Below are positions 1-6,151 of a stretch of DNA of 6,691 nt, one piece after another. The notes under the pieces are model-generated. The model searched no databases. It saw nothing but the letters and a program-made list of their open reading frames with translations, and was not told the DNA's origin. How positions within the stretch are numbered: the first letter of the stretch is position 1; each line of letters begins with the position of its first letter. The translations under genes were made by a program, and so were the position numbers. This DNA is from Pseudomonadota bacterium (lineage in GTDB: Bacteria > Bdellovibrionota > Bdellovibrionia > Bdellovibrionales > JAEYZS01): assembly GCA_023427925.1 (NCBI GenBank), contig JAEYZS010000194.1:1-6691 (forward strand). Direction: 5' to 3'.

Positions 1-678
1 AGAGAAGGCATTCAACTCATCAAAAAAGAACTGACAGATCGTCCATTGATTGGATTCGTTGGAGCTCCATTTACGTTGATTTCATATTTGGTTGAAGGCG
101 GAACATCAAAAGAATTTATCACTACAAAGAAGTTTTTGTTTCAAGATCCCGAAGGATTTAGCGCTTGCATGAGTCACCTTGCGCAACAACTTGCTACTTA
201 CCTAAAATTTCAAATCGAGTCTGGAGTTCAAGCTATTCAGATTTTTGATTCATGGGTTGGAGTGCTGTCTCAAAAGGAATACCGAGAATGCATTCTCCCA
301 CATATCAAATCTCTCATTTCAGAGGTAAAAAGAGCGCATCCTGACATCCCAGTGATCCTTTACTCTCAGCCTACAGCGCACTTGGTAGAGCTGATGGCTG
401 AAAGTGGGGCTAACGCAATTAGCGTGGACTGGCGCACTCCTCTTTCTCAAGTTGCCAAACGCATTCCTCCAAATATTGTGTTGCAGGGAAATATTGACCC
501 TATAGTTATGACTTTGGATTGGGAAAAGGCACAGCCACACATCCAAAAGATCCTCGATGACGCCAAGGACGCAGACATTCTTAATCGTTTTGTCTTTAAC
601 GTTGGTCACGGTGTTACTCCACATACTAATACCTCGACAGTTGCTCAAACTATTGATTACGTTCACAATTACAGATAG
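1..678 (+). CDS. hemE: Uroporphyrinogen decarboxylase, partial (N-terminus beyond left edge)
   Basis: This cytosolic enzyme removes four carboxyl groups from uroporphyrinogen III to give coproporphyrinogen III in haem biosynthesis. The frame is open to the first base of the window, so the gene starts upstream; 225 codons remain of a family length near 350. Visible family blocks are GAPFTLISYLVEGG, then IQIFDSWVGVLS (family: QIFDSWAGxLS), then GANAISVDWRTPL followed by LQGNIDP (family: GLDWxxxLxxA and LQGNLDP), and near the end FNVGHGV with the conserved histidine. The catalytic aspartate near the N-terminus lies in the missing part. The C-terminus, ending YVHNYR, is normal. It sits 11 nt before the protoporphyrinogen oxidase gene on the same strand, consistent with a hem operon. 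A TTG at 46 is only an internal leucine codon, because homologous sequence continues upstream of it. Identity is very secure. Confidence 0.96.
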   Translation, partial: REGIQLIKKELTDRPLIGFVGAPFTLISYLVEGGTSKEFITTKKFLFQDPEGFSACMSHLAQQLATYLKFQIESGVQAIQIFDSWVGVLSQKEYRECILPHIKSLISEVKRAHPDIPVILYSQPTAHLVELMAESGANAISVDWRTPLSQVAKRIPPNIVLQGNIDPIVMTLDWEKAQPHIQKILDDAKDADILNRFVFNVGHGVTPHTNTSTVAQTIDYVHNYR

Positions 679-689
679 AATCAGTCTTA

Positions 690-2075
690 ATGAAGAAAAT
701 TGCGATTCTTGGTGCCGGCATCTCTGGTTTGACAACAGCTTACCTTTTGAAAAAGAAAGGTTACCATGTCAGTGTATTTGAAAAGTCCCACCGAACTGGC
801 GGCTACATCGGCACCCAGTACAAAGACAATTTTCTTGTTGAGGTTGGAGCTAACGGGTTTTTAAATAATGAACCTAAAACTTTAGACCTCATCAATCTCT
901 TAGGTCTTCATGACGATCTTATTCCCTCCAGAGAAGATGCAAAAGTTCGCTATTTGTATTTCGGCGGAAAGTTAAAAGCCGTTCCTTCAAAGCCTCAAGA
1001 CCTTTTGAAATCTGATTTAATCAGTTTCGGCTCAAAACTAAAAATTTTAAAAGAATCGTGGTTTCCACCAAAACCCCTTGAAAATATCTCAAAACGATCA
1101 ATCTATGAGTTTTTTGAAAATCATTTTGGGTCAGAGATTTCTGAAAACATAGTCCGAACTACGATGGTCGGTATTTTTGCTGGCGATGCAAAAAATCTTT
1201 CGCTTGAAAAGTCCTTCAGTAAAATTCTTACTTTGCAAAAGGAGCATAAGAGTCTAATTAAAGGTTTGAAAAGCAATTCAACTGCACATGGAAAAGCAAA
1301 CCTCATGGGCTTTAAAAAAGGAATGCAATCTCTAGTTGATAAACTGGCACAAGAACTTCGCTCGTATATTTATCTTTCACACGAAGTGACACAGATTTAC
1401 AGGGAGAATAACAAGTTTATTATCAAGGCCATCGTCGATGACGACACTGAAAGCTTCAATGATTTTGATGCTGTGGTTATTACTCTTCCAGCGAAAGATA
1501 TTCCTCAGCTAATGACAGAATTTGTTGAACCTTCTTTTTTAGAAAAATTTAAAACTTTCCCCGTTGCTCCTGTACGAACTCTCTCCTTTGCGTTCAAAGA
1601 AAAAATTGATTTTAAAGGGTTCGGGACACTCATCTCTCCCAATGAAGGAATGAATATTTTAGGTTTTTTACACCCTAATGATATTTTTGAAGGACGATGC
1701 CCAGAGGGAAAAGACCTTTTCACTGTCATGCTGGGAGGTACATTTAAACCTGAAGTTATGAAAATGTCGACCCAAGCTTCCGTTGAATTAGCTCTTAAGG
1801 ATTTAGAAAAAATATTAGGGAAACTTCCTCCGGTCGAAGCATTTTGGATTTGGAATCACGCACCTGGAATCTCTCAGTACAATGTCGACCAAGTCGATTT
1901 TTTAAATGAAGTTGAAAAAAGATTTTCTCAAATTGAAAGAGTCTATTTGAACTCTCAAATTTTGGGCGGAGTATCGATAAACGACTGCATTCGAAAGTCC
2001 TTTGAGGTAGTCGCAAAGATTGAATCTCAAGCTTCTCTTAGATCCGGTTGCCATTCACCCAAAATGACATTTTAG
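690..2075 (+). CDS. hemG: Oxygen-dependent protoporphyrinogen oxidase (FAD type, HemY family)
   Basis: This 461-aa flavoprotein should oxidise protoporphyrinogen IX to protoporphyrin IX (or coproporphyrinogen III to coproporphyrin III in the alternative route). It is the HemY-type enzyme, not the flavodoxin-like HemG of E. coli. The N-terminus carries the Rossmann FAD motif GAGISG (residues 8-13), acidic E31 ending the second strand, and RTGG (36-39). A family block GIFAGD lies at 161-166. The C-terminal FAD-contact region LGGVSINDCI (425-434) matches the usual LGGVGxxDCI. Length is typical. After the usual end (VAKI) there are about 17 extra residues rich in S, R and K that do not resemble the family and coincide with a hairpin in the DNA. 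The start at 690 puts the FAD motif at the normal distance from the N-terminus. No clear ribosome binding site precedes it, so translational coupling to hemE is likely. Whether it prefers copro- or protoporphyrinogen cannot be told from the sequence. Confidence 0.94.
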   Translation: MKKIAILGAGISGLTTAYLLKKKGYHVSVFEKSHRTGGYIGTQYKDNFLVEVGANGFLNNEPKTLDLINLLGLHDDLIPSREDAKVRYLYFGGKLKAVPSKPQDLLKSDLISFGSKLKILKESWFPPKPLENISKRSIYEFFENHFGSEISENIVRTTMVGIFAGDAKNLSLEKSFSKILTLQKEHKSLIKGLKSNSTAHGKANLMGFKKGMQSLVDKLAQELRSYIYLSHEVTQIYRENNKFIIKAIVDDDTESFNDFDAVVITLPAKDIPQLMTEFVEPSFLEKFKTFPVAPVRTLSFAFKEKIDFKGFGTLISPNEGMNILGFLHPNDIFEGRCPEGKDLFTVMLGGTFKPEVMKMSTQASVELALKDLEKILGKLPPVEAFWIWNHAPGISQYNVDQVDFLNEVEKRFSQIERVYLNSQILGGVSINDCIRKSFEVVAKIESQASLRSGCHSPKMTF

Positions 2076-2077
2076 GG
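2058..2077. other. Hairpin spanning the hemG stop codon
   Basis: The stem is CCCAAAAT (2058-2065), loop GAC, then ATTTT-A-GGG (2069-2077) with one bulged A at 2074. The TAG stop codon (2073-2075) lies inside the 3' arm. No good U-tract follows (the next bases are CACCTCCTTTG), so it is at best a weak terminator or a 3' stability element. Its core AAAATG-A-CATTTT is a perfect 6-bp inverted repeat of the kind also found in insertion-sequence ends. Confidence 0.35.
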
Positions 2078-2087
2078 CACCTCCTTT
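2078..2087 (-). promoter_or_regulatory. Perfect Shine-Dalgarno-like sequence AAAGGAGGTG on the minus strand
   Basis: Read on the minus strand, AAAGGAGGTG is followed 8 nt later by ATG (2064-2066), the spacing of a strong ribosome binding site. The frame it would serve is only 10 codons, ending TAA at 2034-2036. Read on the plus strand, CACCTCCTTT is identical to the usual 3' end of 16S rRNA. It is the strongest SD match I see in the window, yet it serves no normal gene. Confidence 0.35.
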
Positions 2088-2161
2088 GTAATAATTCCAT
2101 AGTGCTTTCGCATACTTAGAATTAGTCCGCATTATCTTCAATAAGTTGCAAACAGACCCCT

Positions 2162-2190
2162 TTTCCGAGATCACATTGACTGATTATAAA
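2162..2190 (+). promoter_or_regulatory. Candidate promoter for the 464-aa exported protein gene
   Basis: TATAAA at 2185-2190 matches the -10 consensus in 5 of 6 positions. A poor -35 (TTTCCG, 2162-2167) lies 17 nt upstream. The start would fall near 2197, leaving a leader of about 70 nt. Another -35-like hexamer, TTGACT at 2176-2181, has no suitable -10 at 16-18 nt. The same A/T box reads as a perfect TATAAT on the opposite strand, so direction is uncertain. Confidence 0.3.
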
Positions 2191-2221
2191 GGCACCCGAA
2201 TTGCTCTAGTACCATAGCTAG

Positions 2222-2259
2222 CGAGAGGATAATTTCCTACTCAGGTAACCTAAAGCTCG
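2222..2259 (+). promoter_or_regulatory. Predicted compact three-way junction in the 5' leader
   Basis: Three short complementary pairs nest together. An outer stem CGAG (2222-2225) pairs with CTCG (2256-2259). Hairpin one is AGGA (2226-2229) with TCCT (2235-2238). Hairpin two is AGG (2243-2245) with CCT (2249-2251). The outer stem ends inside the weak CGGA Shine-Dalgarno-like sequence (2258-2261), 5 nt before the ATG at 2267, so folding could mask initiation. Stems are only 3-4 bp, so this may be chance. It matches no riboswitch family that I recognise. Confidence 0.25.
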
Positions 2260-2266
2260 GAATTGA

Positions 2267-3661
2267 ATGAAAAAGTGTATTGTTGTTTTGCAAATTTTAA
2301 TTCTTTTTTCGCAAAGTGCATTTGCGCAGTACACGCCTGCGCCTTCAGAAAAACCTATTTCCCGTACTGTACCTGCGGACTATCACCCAGAAACGACCTT
2401 AGTGGACAGTGCAGGCGACGTGAGAATTTACAATCAGTATCGCTTGAAAGATGGCCAAAGAGTCAAAGTTAAAGGATTTGTCGGTAAATTTGGAATTCAT
2501 TCTTTCAACGACAATTTTAGGCAGCAACTTTTCGATGTCGAAAACAAGCACGAAGGAAAAGTCGAAATTATTCTAACACTCACATCCACGATGGGCGATG
2601 CAATGGTTCTTAAAAAAAGAATGGAGCTCTCAGGCAGAGTTGTGGAAATTGTCGAGCTACCAGATGAACTTCAAAGAAGATTTCTAGAAAGAGCTGAAAT
2701 TGCAGCACAAGGCGGATTCAAAGAACTTTGGTGGGATACAAAAAATAAAGCCCAGGCCATTCTACATCCAATACAAACTGCAAATTATGCAGGAAGTATT
2801 TTGAAACACCAGTTCCAACGCCCGGGCTCCAAAGACATCTATCTAGCCAAATTCACGCTGACCACTATTGGCGTCACTTCAACGGGTGCAGCTCTAGGTG
2901 CCATGGCACTCGGAGTGGGAGTTGACCCAATGTTATTTGCAGTTATAACTGGTGCGCGGATGCTTCTCGGCGGAACTATGCGCGCCTATAACAGAACGAT
3001 TGTGAATTTGACTCGAATGAATCTATTTGATGATATGGCAGTGAGCTCCACTGTTCAGCAAACAACCCGACGACTATCAACATTGGGTGTAGCAATGGGT
3101 CAACTCTACTACGGAATTGGCCATGCAATTATGGGCAATGCCTATCCAATAACTCAAAAACAAATTTTTTCTAATACCGCCACATCTGGCGTCATCGATA
3201 CGGCAGCAGCTATTGAAAGAAACAATCGATTAAGCGATAAAGCTCGAGACAATATCTATAAGATGGGTCTTGTTGTTGGATCTTTAATAGGAGCCGTAGG
3301 GAGCATGGGATTTATAGGACCAATAGTTCTCGAATGGGGCTTTCTTCAAATCACCGCACTTCAAGCTGGCTCACTCACAATATTCTCAGCTCTCCTTGTA
3401 TCCATTGTTTTTTTCACTCATCACGTCGAAATTGTTGCACAAAAATCTATTAAAGAACTTTTCAATCGTCTTAAAAGCATACAAGAGGCTCGAGATAAAC
3501 GATTAGCTGAGGAACGCGCTGCTGCAGAGAAACGCTTACTTCAACGTCTGGAAAGACGGCAATTAATGGCTCAATCTCTGGATAATATTCGTTTAGCTGC
3601 AGCTAACAGAAGAGCCAATGCAATGGCTTCTCAAATGTGCGCAAATTTATTTAAAAAGTAA
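2267..3661 (+). CDS. Exported protein of unknown function with membrane segments and basic coiled-coil tail
   Basis: I do not recognise this 464-aa protein. It begins with a clear signal peptide: KK, a hydrophobic core, then AFA followed by Q21, a typical signal peptidase I site. Residues 21-190 form a soluble, proline-rich then mixed region (strand-like around 64-104, charged helices around 110-185). Glycine- and alanine-rich hydrophobic stretches follow at about 195-217 and 221-236, a weaker one near 272-290, and two strong ones near 333-355 and 360-384, suggesting a polytopic membrane part. From about 392 to 452 a strongly basic, arginine- and alanine-rich helix with coiled-coil character follows, and the protein ends MCANLFKK. 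ATG 2267 is chosen because it gives the signal peptide directly; its ribosome site (CGGA) is weak. A lipoprotein gene follows 43 nt later. An envelope role is inferred only from topology. Confidence 0.85.
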   Translation: MKKCIVVLQILILFSQSAFAQYTPAPSEKPISRTVPADYHPETTLVDSAGDVRIYNQYRLKDGQRVKVKGFVGKFGIHSFNDNFRQQLFDVENKHEGKVEIILTLTSTMGDAMVLKKRMELSGRVVEIVELPDELQRRFLERAEIAAQGGFKELWWDTKNKAQAILHPIQTANYAGSILKHQFQRPGSKDIYLAKFTLTTIGVTSTGAALGAMALGVGVDPMLFAVITGARMLLGGTMRAYNRTIVNLTRMNLFDDMAVSSTVQQTTRRLSTLGVAMGQLYYGIGHAIMGNAYPITQKQIFSNTATSGVIDTAAAIERNNRLSDKARDNIYKMGLVVGSLIGAVGSMGFIGPIVLEWGFLQITALQAGSLTIFSALLVSIVFFTHHVEIVAQKSIKELFNRLKSIQEARDKRLAEERAAAEKRLLQRLERRQLMAQSLDNIRLAAANRRANAMASQMCANLFKK

Positions 3662-3668
3662 TCCAGAG

Positions 3669-3698
3669 TTGACTCAGGTCTTTATTTTCATCTAACGT
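3669..3698 (+). promoter_or_regulatory. Candidate promoter for the lipoprotein gene, possibly giving a leaderless mRNA
   Basis: TTGACT (3669-3674; 5 of 6 to consensus) is followed after 18 nt by TAACGT (3693-3698; only 3 of 6). A start 7 nt downstream would fall on or beside the A of the ATG at 3705. No Shine-Dalgarno sequence is visible between 3685 and 3704, which is consistent with leaderless translation but does not prove it. Read-through from the upstream gene is the alternative. Confidence 0.25.
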
Positions 3699-3704
3699 TT
3701 TAGT

Positions 3705-4145
3705 ATGAAACTTTTAATTTATTCTTTATTTTTAGCTCTTTGTTTTACAATCTTTTCTTGCTCACACAATCCGTACGATGCATTTGAAGAAGTTCAGGTG
3801 GGAAATGATAAACAAGAAGTTCTTCAAAAGGTAGGCTCACCTTTGAGATCTAAGTTCCAAAATGGCAAAAATATTTGGACATACCGATTCTATGACAAGA
3901 ATTCGGACACACTTATATATAAGGATATCGTTTTAGACTCCACCAAAGTAATTGAAATCCGTGACGCCAAAGATACAAGCATTAAAGAAATTCAGGAAAA
4001 AGAAAAGATCGTAGAAGAAAGCATTAAAAAAGAAAAGACAACCACGCAGACACCTCCAGCAAAGTCCAAGCCTGTAATCGACGATGCTTATATAGACAAA
4101 TCCCTCAAGGAAAACAAAAAAGACACTTTTGTTCCTGTTGAATAA
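3705..4145 (+). CDS. Small lipoprotein with BamE/SmpA-like domain and charged tail
   Basis: This 146-aa protein starts with a lipoprotein signal: a hydrophobic core and the lipobox-like IFSC with C19 as the predicted lipidated residue. The phenylalanine at -2 is atypical. Residues 28-60 fit the BamE/SmpA/OmlA pattern: FEEVQVGNDKQEVLQKVGSP followed by an N-x-W-TY block (W58, Y60), compared with the family's V-x-x-GM-x-x-x-x-V-x-x-x-x-G-x-P and W-x-Y. The fold typically forms a small periplasmic adaptor; BamE itself supports the beta-barrel assembly complex. Here residues 92-146 add a highly charged Lys/Glu-rich, proline-containing tail that BamE lacks, so I assign the domain but not the BamE role. 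No ribosome binding site is visible. The gene lies 43 nt after the 464-aa exported protein, and a terminator follows 2-3 nt after its stop. Confidence 0.85.
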   Translation: MKLLIYSLFLALCFTIFSCSHNPYDAFEEVQVGNDKQEVLQKVGSPLRSKFQNGKNIWTYRFYDKNSDTLIYKDIVLDSTKVIEIRDAKDTSIKEIQEKEKIVEESIKKEKTTTQTPPAKSKPVIDDAYIDKSLKENKKDTFVPVE

Positions 4146-4148
4146 ATA

Positions 4149-4188
4149 AAAAAAGCAGCTGGAACCTTTTGCTCACAACTGCTTTTTT
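4149..4188. terminator. Bidirectional intrinsic terminator between convergent genes
   Basis: AAAAAAGCAG (4149-4158) and CTGCTTTTTT (4179-4188) are perfect 10-bp inverted arms around a 20-nt loop. Each strand therefore carries a stem followed by or ending in a U-run. It lies between the lipoprotein stop (4145) and the pepA stop (4205), so one element can end both converging transcripts. The GC part of the stem is only 4 bp, so efficiency may be moderate. Confidence 0.8.
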
Positions 4189-4204
4189 ATATTCTTAAAC
4201 TTTA

Positions 4205-5728
4205 TTACTTTTCTTTAGATAAGAATTTTTCGATTGTCTCAAGACCAAGACGAACTCCAAATCCTGTCACATCAGAGTCTACAATTCCCAGCCCACCCGT
4301 ATTCTCTTCTGATGAAACGTCAACATGAAGCCATGGGATGGATTCCTCAACAAATTCAGCTAAGAATGTTGCTGCCAAGATATGGTCGGGACCTGGTTGG
4401 TTTTGGCATTGTTTAATGTCTGCTACATCTGACTTAAGCATCTCTCGATAGTCTTCACCCAAAGGGAAAGACCACACTCTCTCTCCAGAAATATCGCCAG
4501 CATCAGTTGCCACTTTCACGAGTTTTTTGTTGTTTGAAAACACAGCGGATCTCGCTGTACCTATCGATCGAACAGCCGCTCCAGTCAACGTCGCATAATC
4601 AATTATCAGATCCGGTTTTAACTCAGAAGCATAACAAAGAGTATCTGATAAAACCATGCGTCCCTCTGCATCCGTGTTTACAACTTCAATACTCATTCCA
4701 TTCATAGCTTCAACAACGTCATTTGGTTTAAACCCAGTTGGTGAAATATGATTTTCAGCAATTGCAAGCAAGCCGTGAATTTCATATGGGAGCTGCAATT
4801 GAATTAAGCTTTCAAATAAAGCCAATGCAATCGCCGAACCCGTCATATCTCGATGCATACTAAACATGTATGAATCAGGCTTTACATTGTATCCTCCAGT
4901 ATCAAAACACAAACCTTTTCCAACGATACAGATCTTGCCTTGAGATTTATTTTTTGGTTTATACGTCAAATGCGCGATTCCACCTTCAGTATTAGGATCG
5001 GCGCTGATAACTGCTAAGAATGCTCCTGCATTCATATTTTGGAGTTTTTTTGCATCGATAAATCTAAAGATATATTTACCTTTTTGAGCACGTTGATGCA
5101 AAATATCTTGGTACTTTGAAGGATTAAGAATATTAGATGGCATCGATGCTAATGTTCTCACTAGGTTGTTTGCATCACCAAGTATTGTACCTTTACTGGT
5201 GAGGCCCGCTAACTCCGATTCTTTGATTTGTGTTTGGATGAAAGTCTTTCTCTTTAATTCTTTCTTTTTTTCTGAAGCTTGTTCCTTAGCTTTTTTCCCG
5301 TATACAGGAGCCTTCCACTCACTGACTTTGGCAAGTGTTGCATAAAAGTCAGTAATGCACTCCTGATGAGCTTTAGATACAGCCTCTAAATTGAGGATCA
5401 CGCTACCTTTTGTATCTTTTAAAAGAGAGAGCAGAGACTTTCTAATGGCAACTTGGAGTTCAAAAGCTTTAAGACTCTTTTTTAGAATCAGGATAACAAT
5501 CTGAATACCAGCTTCGGTTTCAAACTGAAATTTCTTGTAATATTCGTATTTCTTAAAAGATTTGAATTCCTTTAGCTTGTCTTGAATTCTTTTCTTAAAT
5601 TCTTTCGTAAAAGACTGCGATTCGATGTTCTTAATGACCTCAGTCAAAGTGTCCTCATAAGATACCTCGACAATAATTTCTATTTTATCTTTTAGGTCTT
5701 GCGATTTTTTTACTATTTCAAAATCCAT
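4205..5728 (-). CDS. pepA: Leucyl aminopeptidase, M17 family, cytosolic metalloenzyme
   Basis: This 507-aa protein should release N-terminal amino acids (leucine and others) from peptides using two divalent metals, typically as a cytosolic hexamer. The C-terminal catalytic domain is well conserved. VGKGLCFDTGG gives metal ligands K271 and D276. K283 follows in NVKP. HRDMTG gives D294. The signature NTDAEGR (351-357) gives D353, E355 and catalytic R357. These match the E. coli PepA residues with an offset of one. The N-terminal domain (about 1-170) is divergent and lysine-rich, with a very basic stretch near 144-162. The start at 5728 follows an AGAGGAG ribosome site (5733-5739) 4 nt away, which is close but acceptable. 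It is the last gene of a minus-strand operon, 18 nt after a small exported coiled-coil protein. E. coli PepA also binds DNA at recombination sites; nothing here indicates that role. Confidence 0.96.
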   Translation of the reverse strand: MDFEIVKKSQDLKDKIEIIVEVSYEDTLTEVIKNIESQSFTKEFKKRIQDKLKEFKSFKKYEYYKKFQFETEAGIQIVILILKKSLKAFELQVAIRKSLLSLLKDTKGSVILNLEAVSKAHQECITDFYATLAKVSEWKAPVYGKKAKEQASEKKKELKRKTFIQTQIKESELAGLTSKGTILGDANNLVRTLASMPSNILNPSKYQDILHQRAQKGKYIFRFIDAKKLQNMNAGAFLAVISADPNTEGGIAHLTYKPKNKSQGKICIVGKGLCFDTGGYNVKPDSYMFSMHRDMTGSAIALALFESLIQLQLPYEIHGLLAIAENHISPTGFKPNDVVEAMNGMSIEVVNTDAEGRMVLSDTLCYASELKPDLIIDYATLTGAAVRSIGTARSAVFSNNKKLVKVATDAGDISGERVWSFPLGEDYREMLKSDVADIKQCQNQPGPDHILAATFLAEFVEESIPWLHVDVSSEENTGGLGIVDSDVTGFGVRLGLETIEKFLSKEK

Positions 5729-5746
5729 GGTGCTCCTCTAAAACTT

Positions 5747-6151
5747 CTACTCATTGTATTTCTTTTTTACGTTCTGGTAAACATCTGAAAGCAATTTATT
5801 AATTTCGTCTTCAAACTCTTTTATGGATTTCTCATCATATCTCCTGTACTTCTTTTCAAAAGCACCGGTTTTTTCTGGATGTTCGTAGCGAATATGATGG
5901 TATTCCTTATTGAATTTTTGAATCGTATCTTTTCTTTCTGCTAACAACTTCTGAATCTCTTCAGCAAGTAAATGCGTTGTTGCAGGGTCTTTTGTTTCAT
6001 TCTTTTCTTTTAATTTAACTTTGATATCTTTTTCGGCAGCAAAAATCTTACCCTGTAACTGCTGTAGGCTTGCTTCATGCTTTGTGTAGTCGCCGTCGGC
6101 CAAAAGGTGAGAGGAAATCAACACTAAGAACAAAAATAAAAATTTAATCAC
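5747..6151 (-). CDS. Small exported coiled-coil protein of unknown function
   Basis: I do not recognise this 134-aa protein. I start it at GTG 6151 rather than at an in-frame ATG at 6193. The GTG follows a strong ribosome site (GGAGAGGAGA, 6159-6168; AGGAG 8 nt away) and places the signal peptide (MIKFLFLFLVLISSHLLA) exactly at the N-terminus. Cleavage is likely after A18. The mature part is nearly all charged helix (Lys, Glu, Gln) with heptad-like spacing at about 25-85 and again near 100-130, so it is probably a periplasmic coiled coil. The GTG overlaps the TGA of the upstream gene (GTGA, 4 nt), so the two are probably translationally coupled. pepA follows 18 nt downstream. No lipobox is present. 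A chaperone-like or spacer role is possible, but nothing in the sequence fixes it. Confidence 0.85.
   Translation of the reverse strand: MIKFLFLFLVLISSHLLADGDYTKHEASLQQLQGKIFAAEKDIKVKLKEKNETKDPATTHLLAEEIQKLLAERKDTIQKFNKEYHHIRYEHPEKTGAFEKKYRRYDEKSIKEFEDEINKLLSDVYQNVKKKYNE

Larger units (their letters stand above)
2055..2132 (-). pseudogene. Possible small ORF or decayed gene or repeat remnant, 25 codons
   Basis: On the minus strand an ATG at 2132 opens a 25-codon frame ending with TGA at 2055-2057. The frame stays open upstream to a TAA at 2184-2186, giving 42 sense codons in all. The residues (core KYAKALWNYYKGG) have a protein-like mix with aromatic and basic residues, unlike a random reading of AT-rich spacer. 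There is no convincing Shine-Dalgarno before the ATG. The frame overlaps the last 21 bases of hemG in antisense. A perfect minus-strand TATAAT lies at 2183-2188, without a recognisable -35 element. I do not recognise a family. It may be a microprotein, the tail of a decayed gene, part of an interspersed repeat, or chance. Confidence 0.25.

Noticed and set aside
46..678. TTG at 46 as the start of hemE
   Set aside because: Family-like sequence continues in frame to the window edge, and the enzyme needs about 125 more N-terminal residues.
319..735. 138-codon open frame on the minus strand inside hemE
   Set aside because: It is the antisense shadow of a strongly conserved gene, with no ribosome site or recognisable protein features.
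2176..2204. TTGACT at 2176-2181 as a -35 element
   Set aside because: At 16-18 nt spacing the following hexamers (around AATTGC) do not resemble a -10 box.
2174..2218. 14-codon minus-strand frame starting at ATG in the hemG intergenic region
   Set aside because: It is too short, has no ribosome site and has no protein-like pattern.
2239..3679. ACTCAGGT shared by the leaders of the two exported-protein genes (2239-2246 and 3672-3679)
   Set aside because: Eight identical bases in AT-rich spacer are expected by chance, and the flanks do not match.
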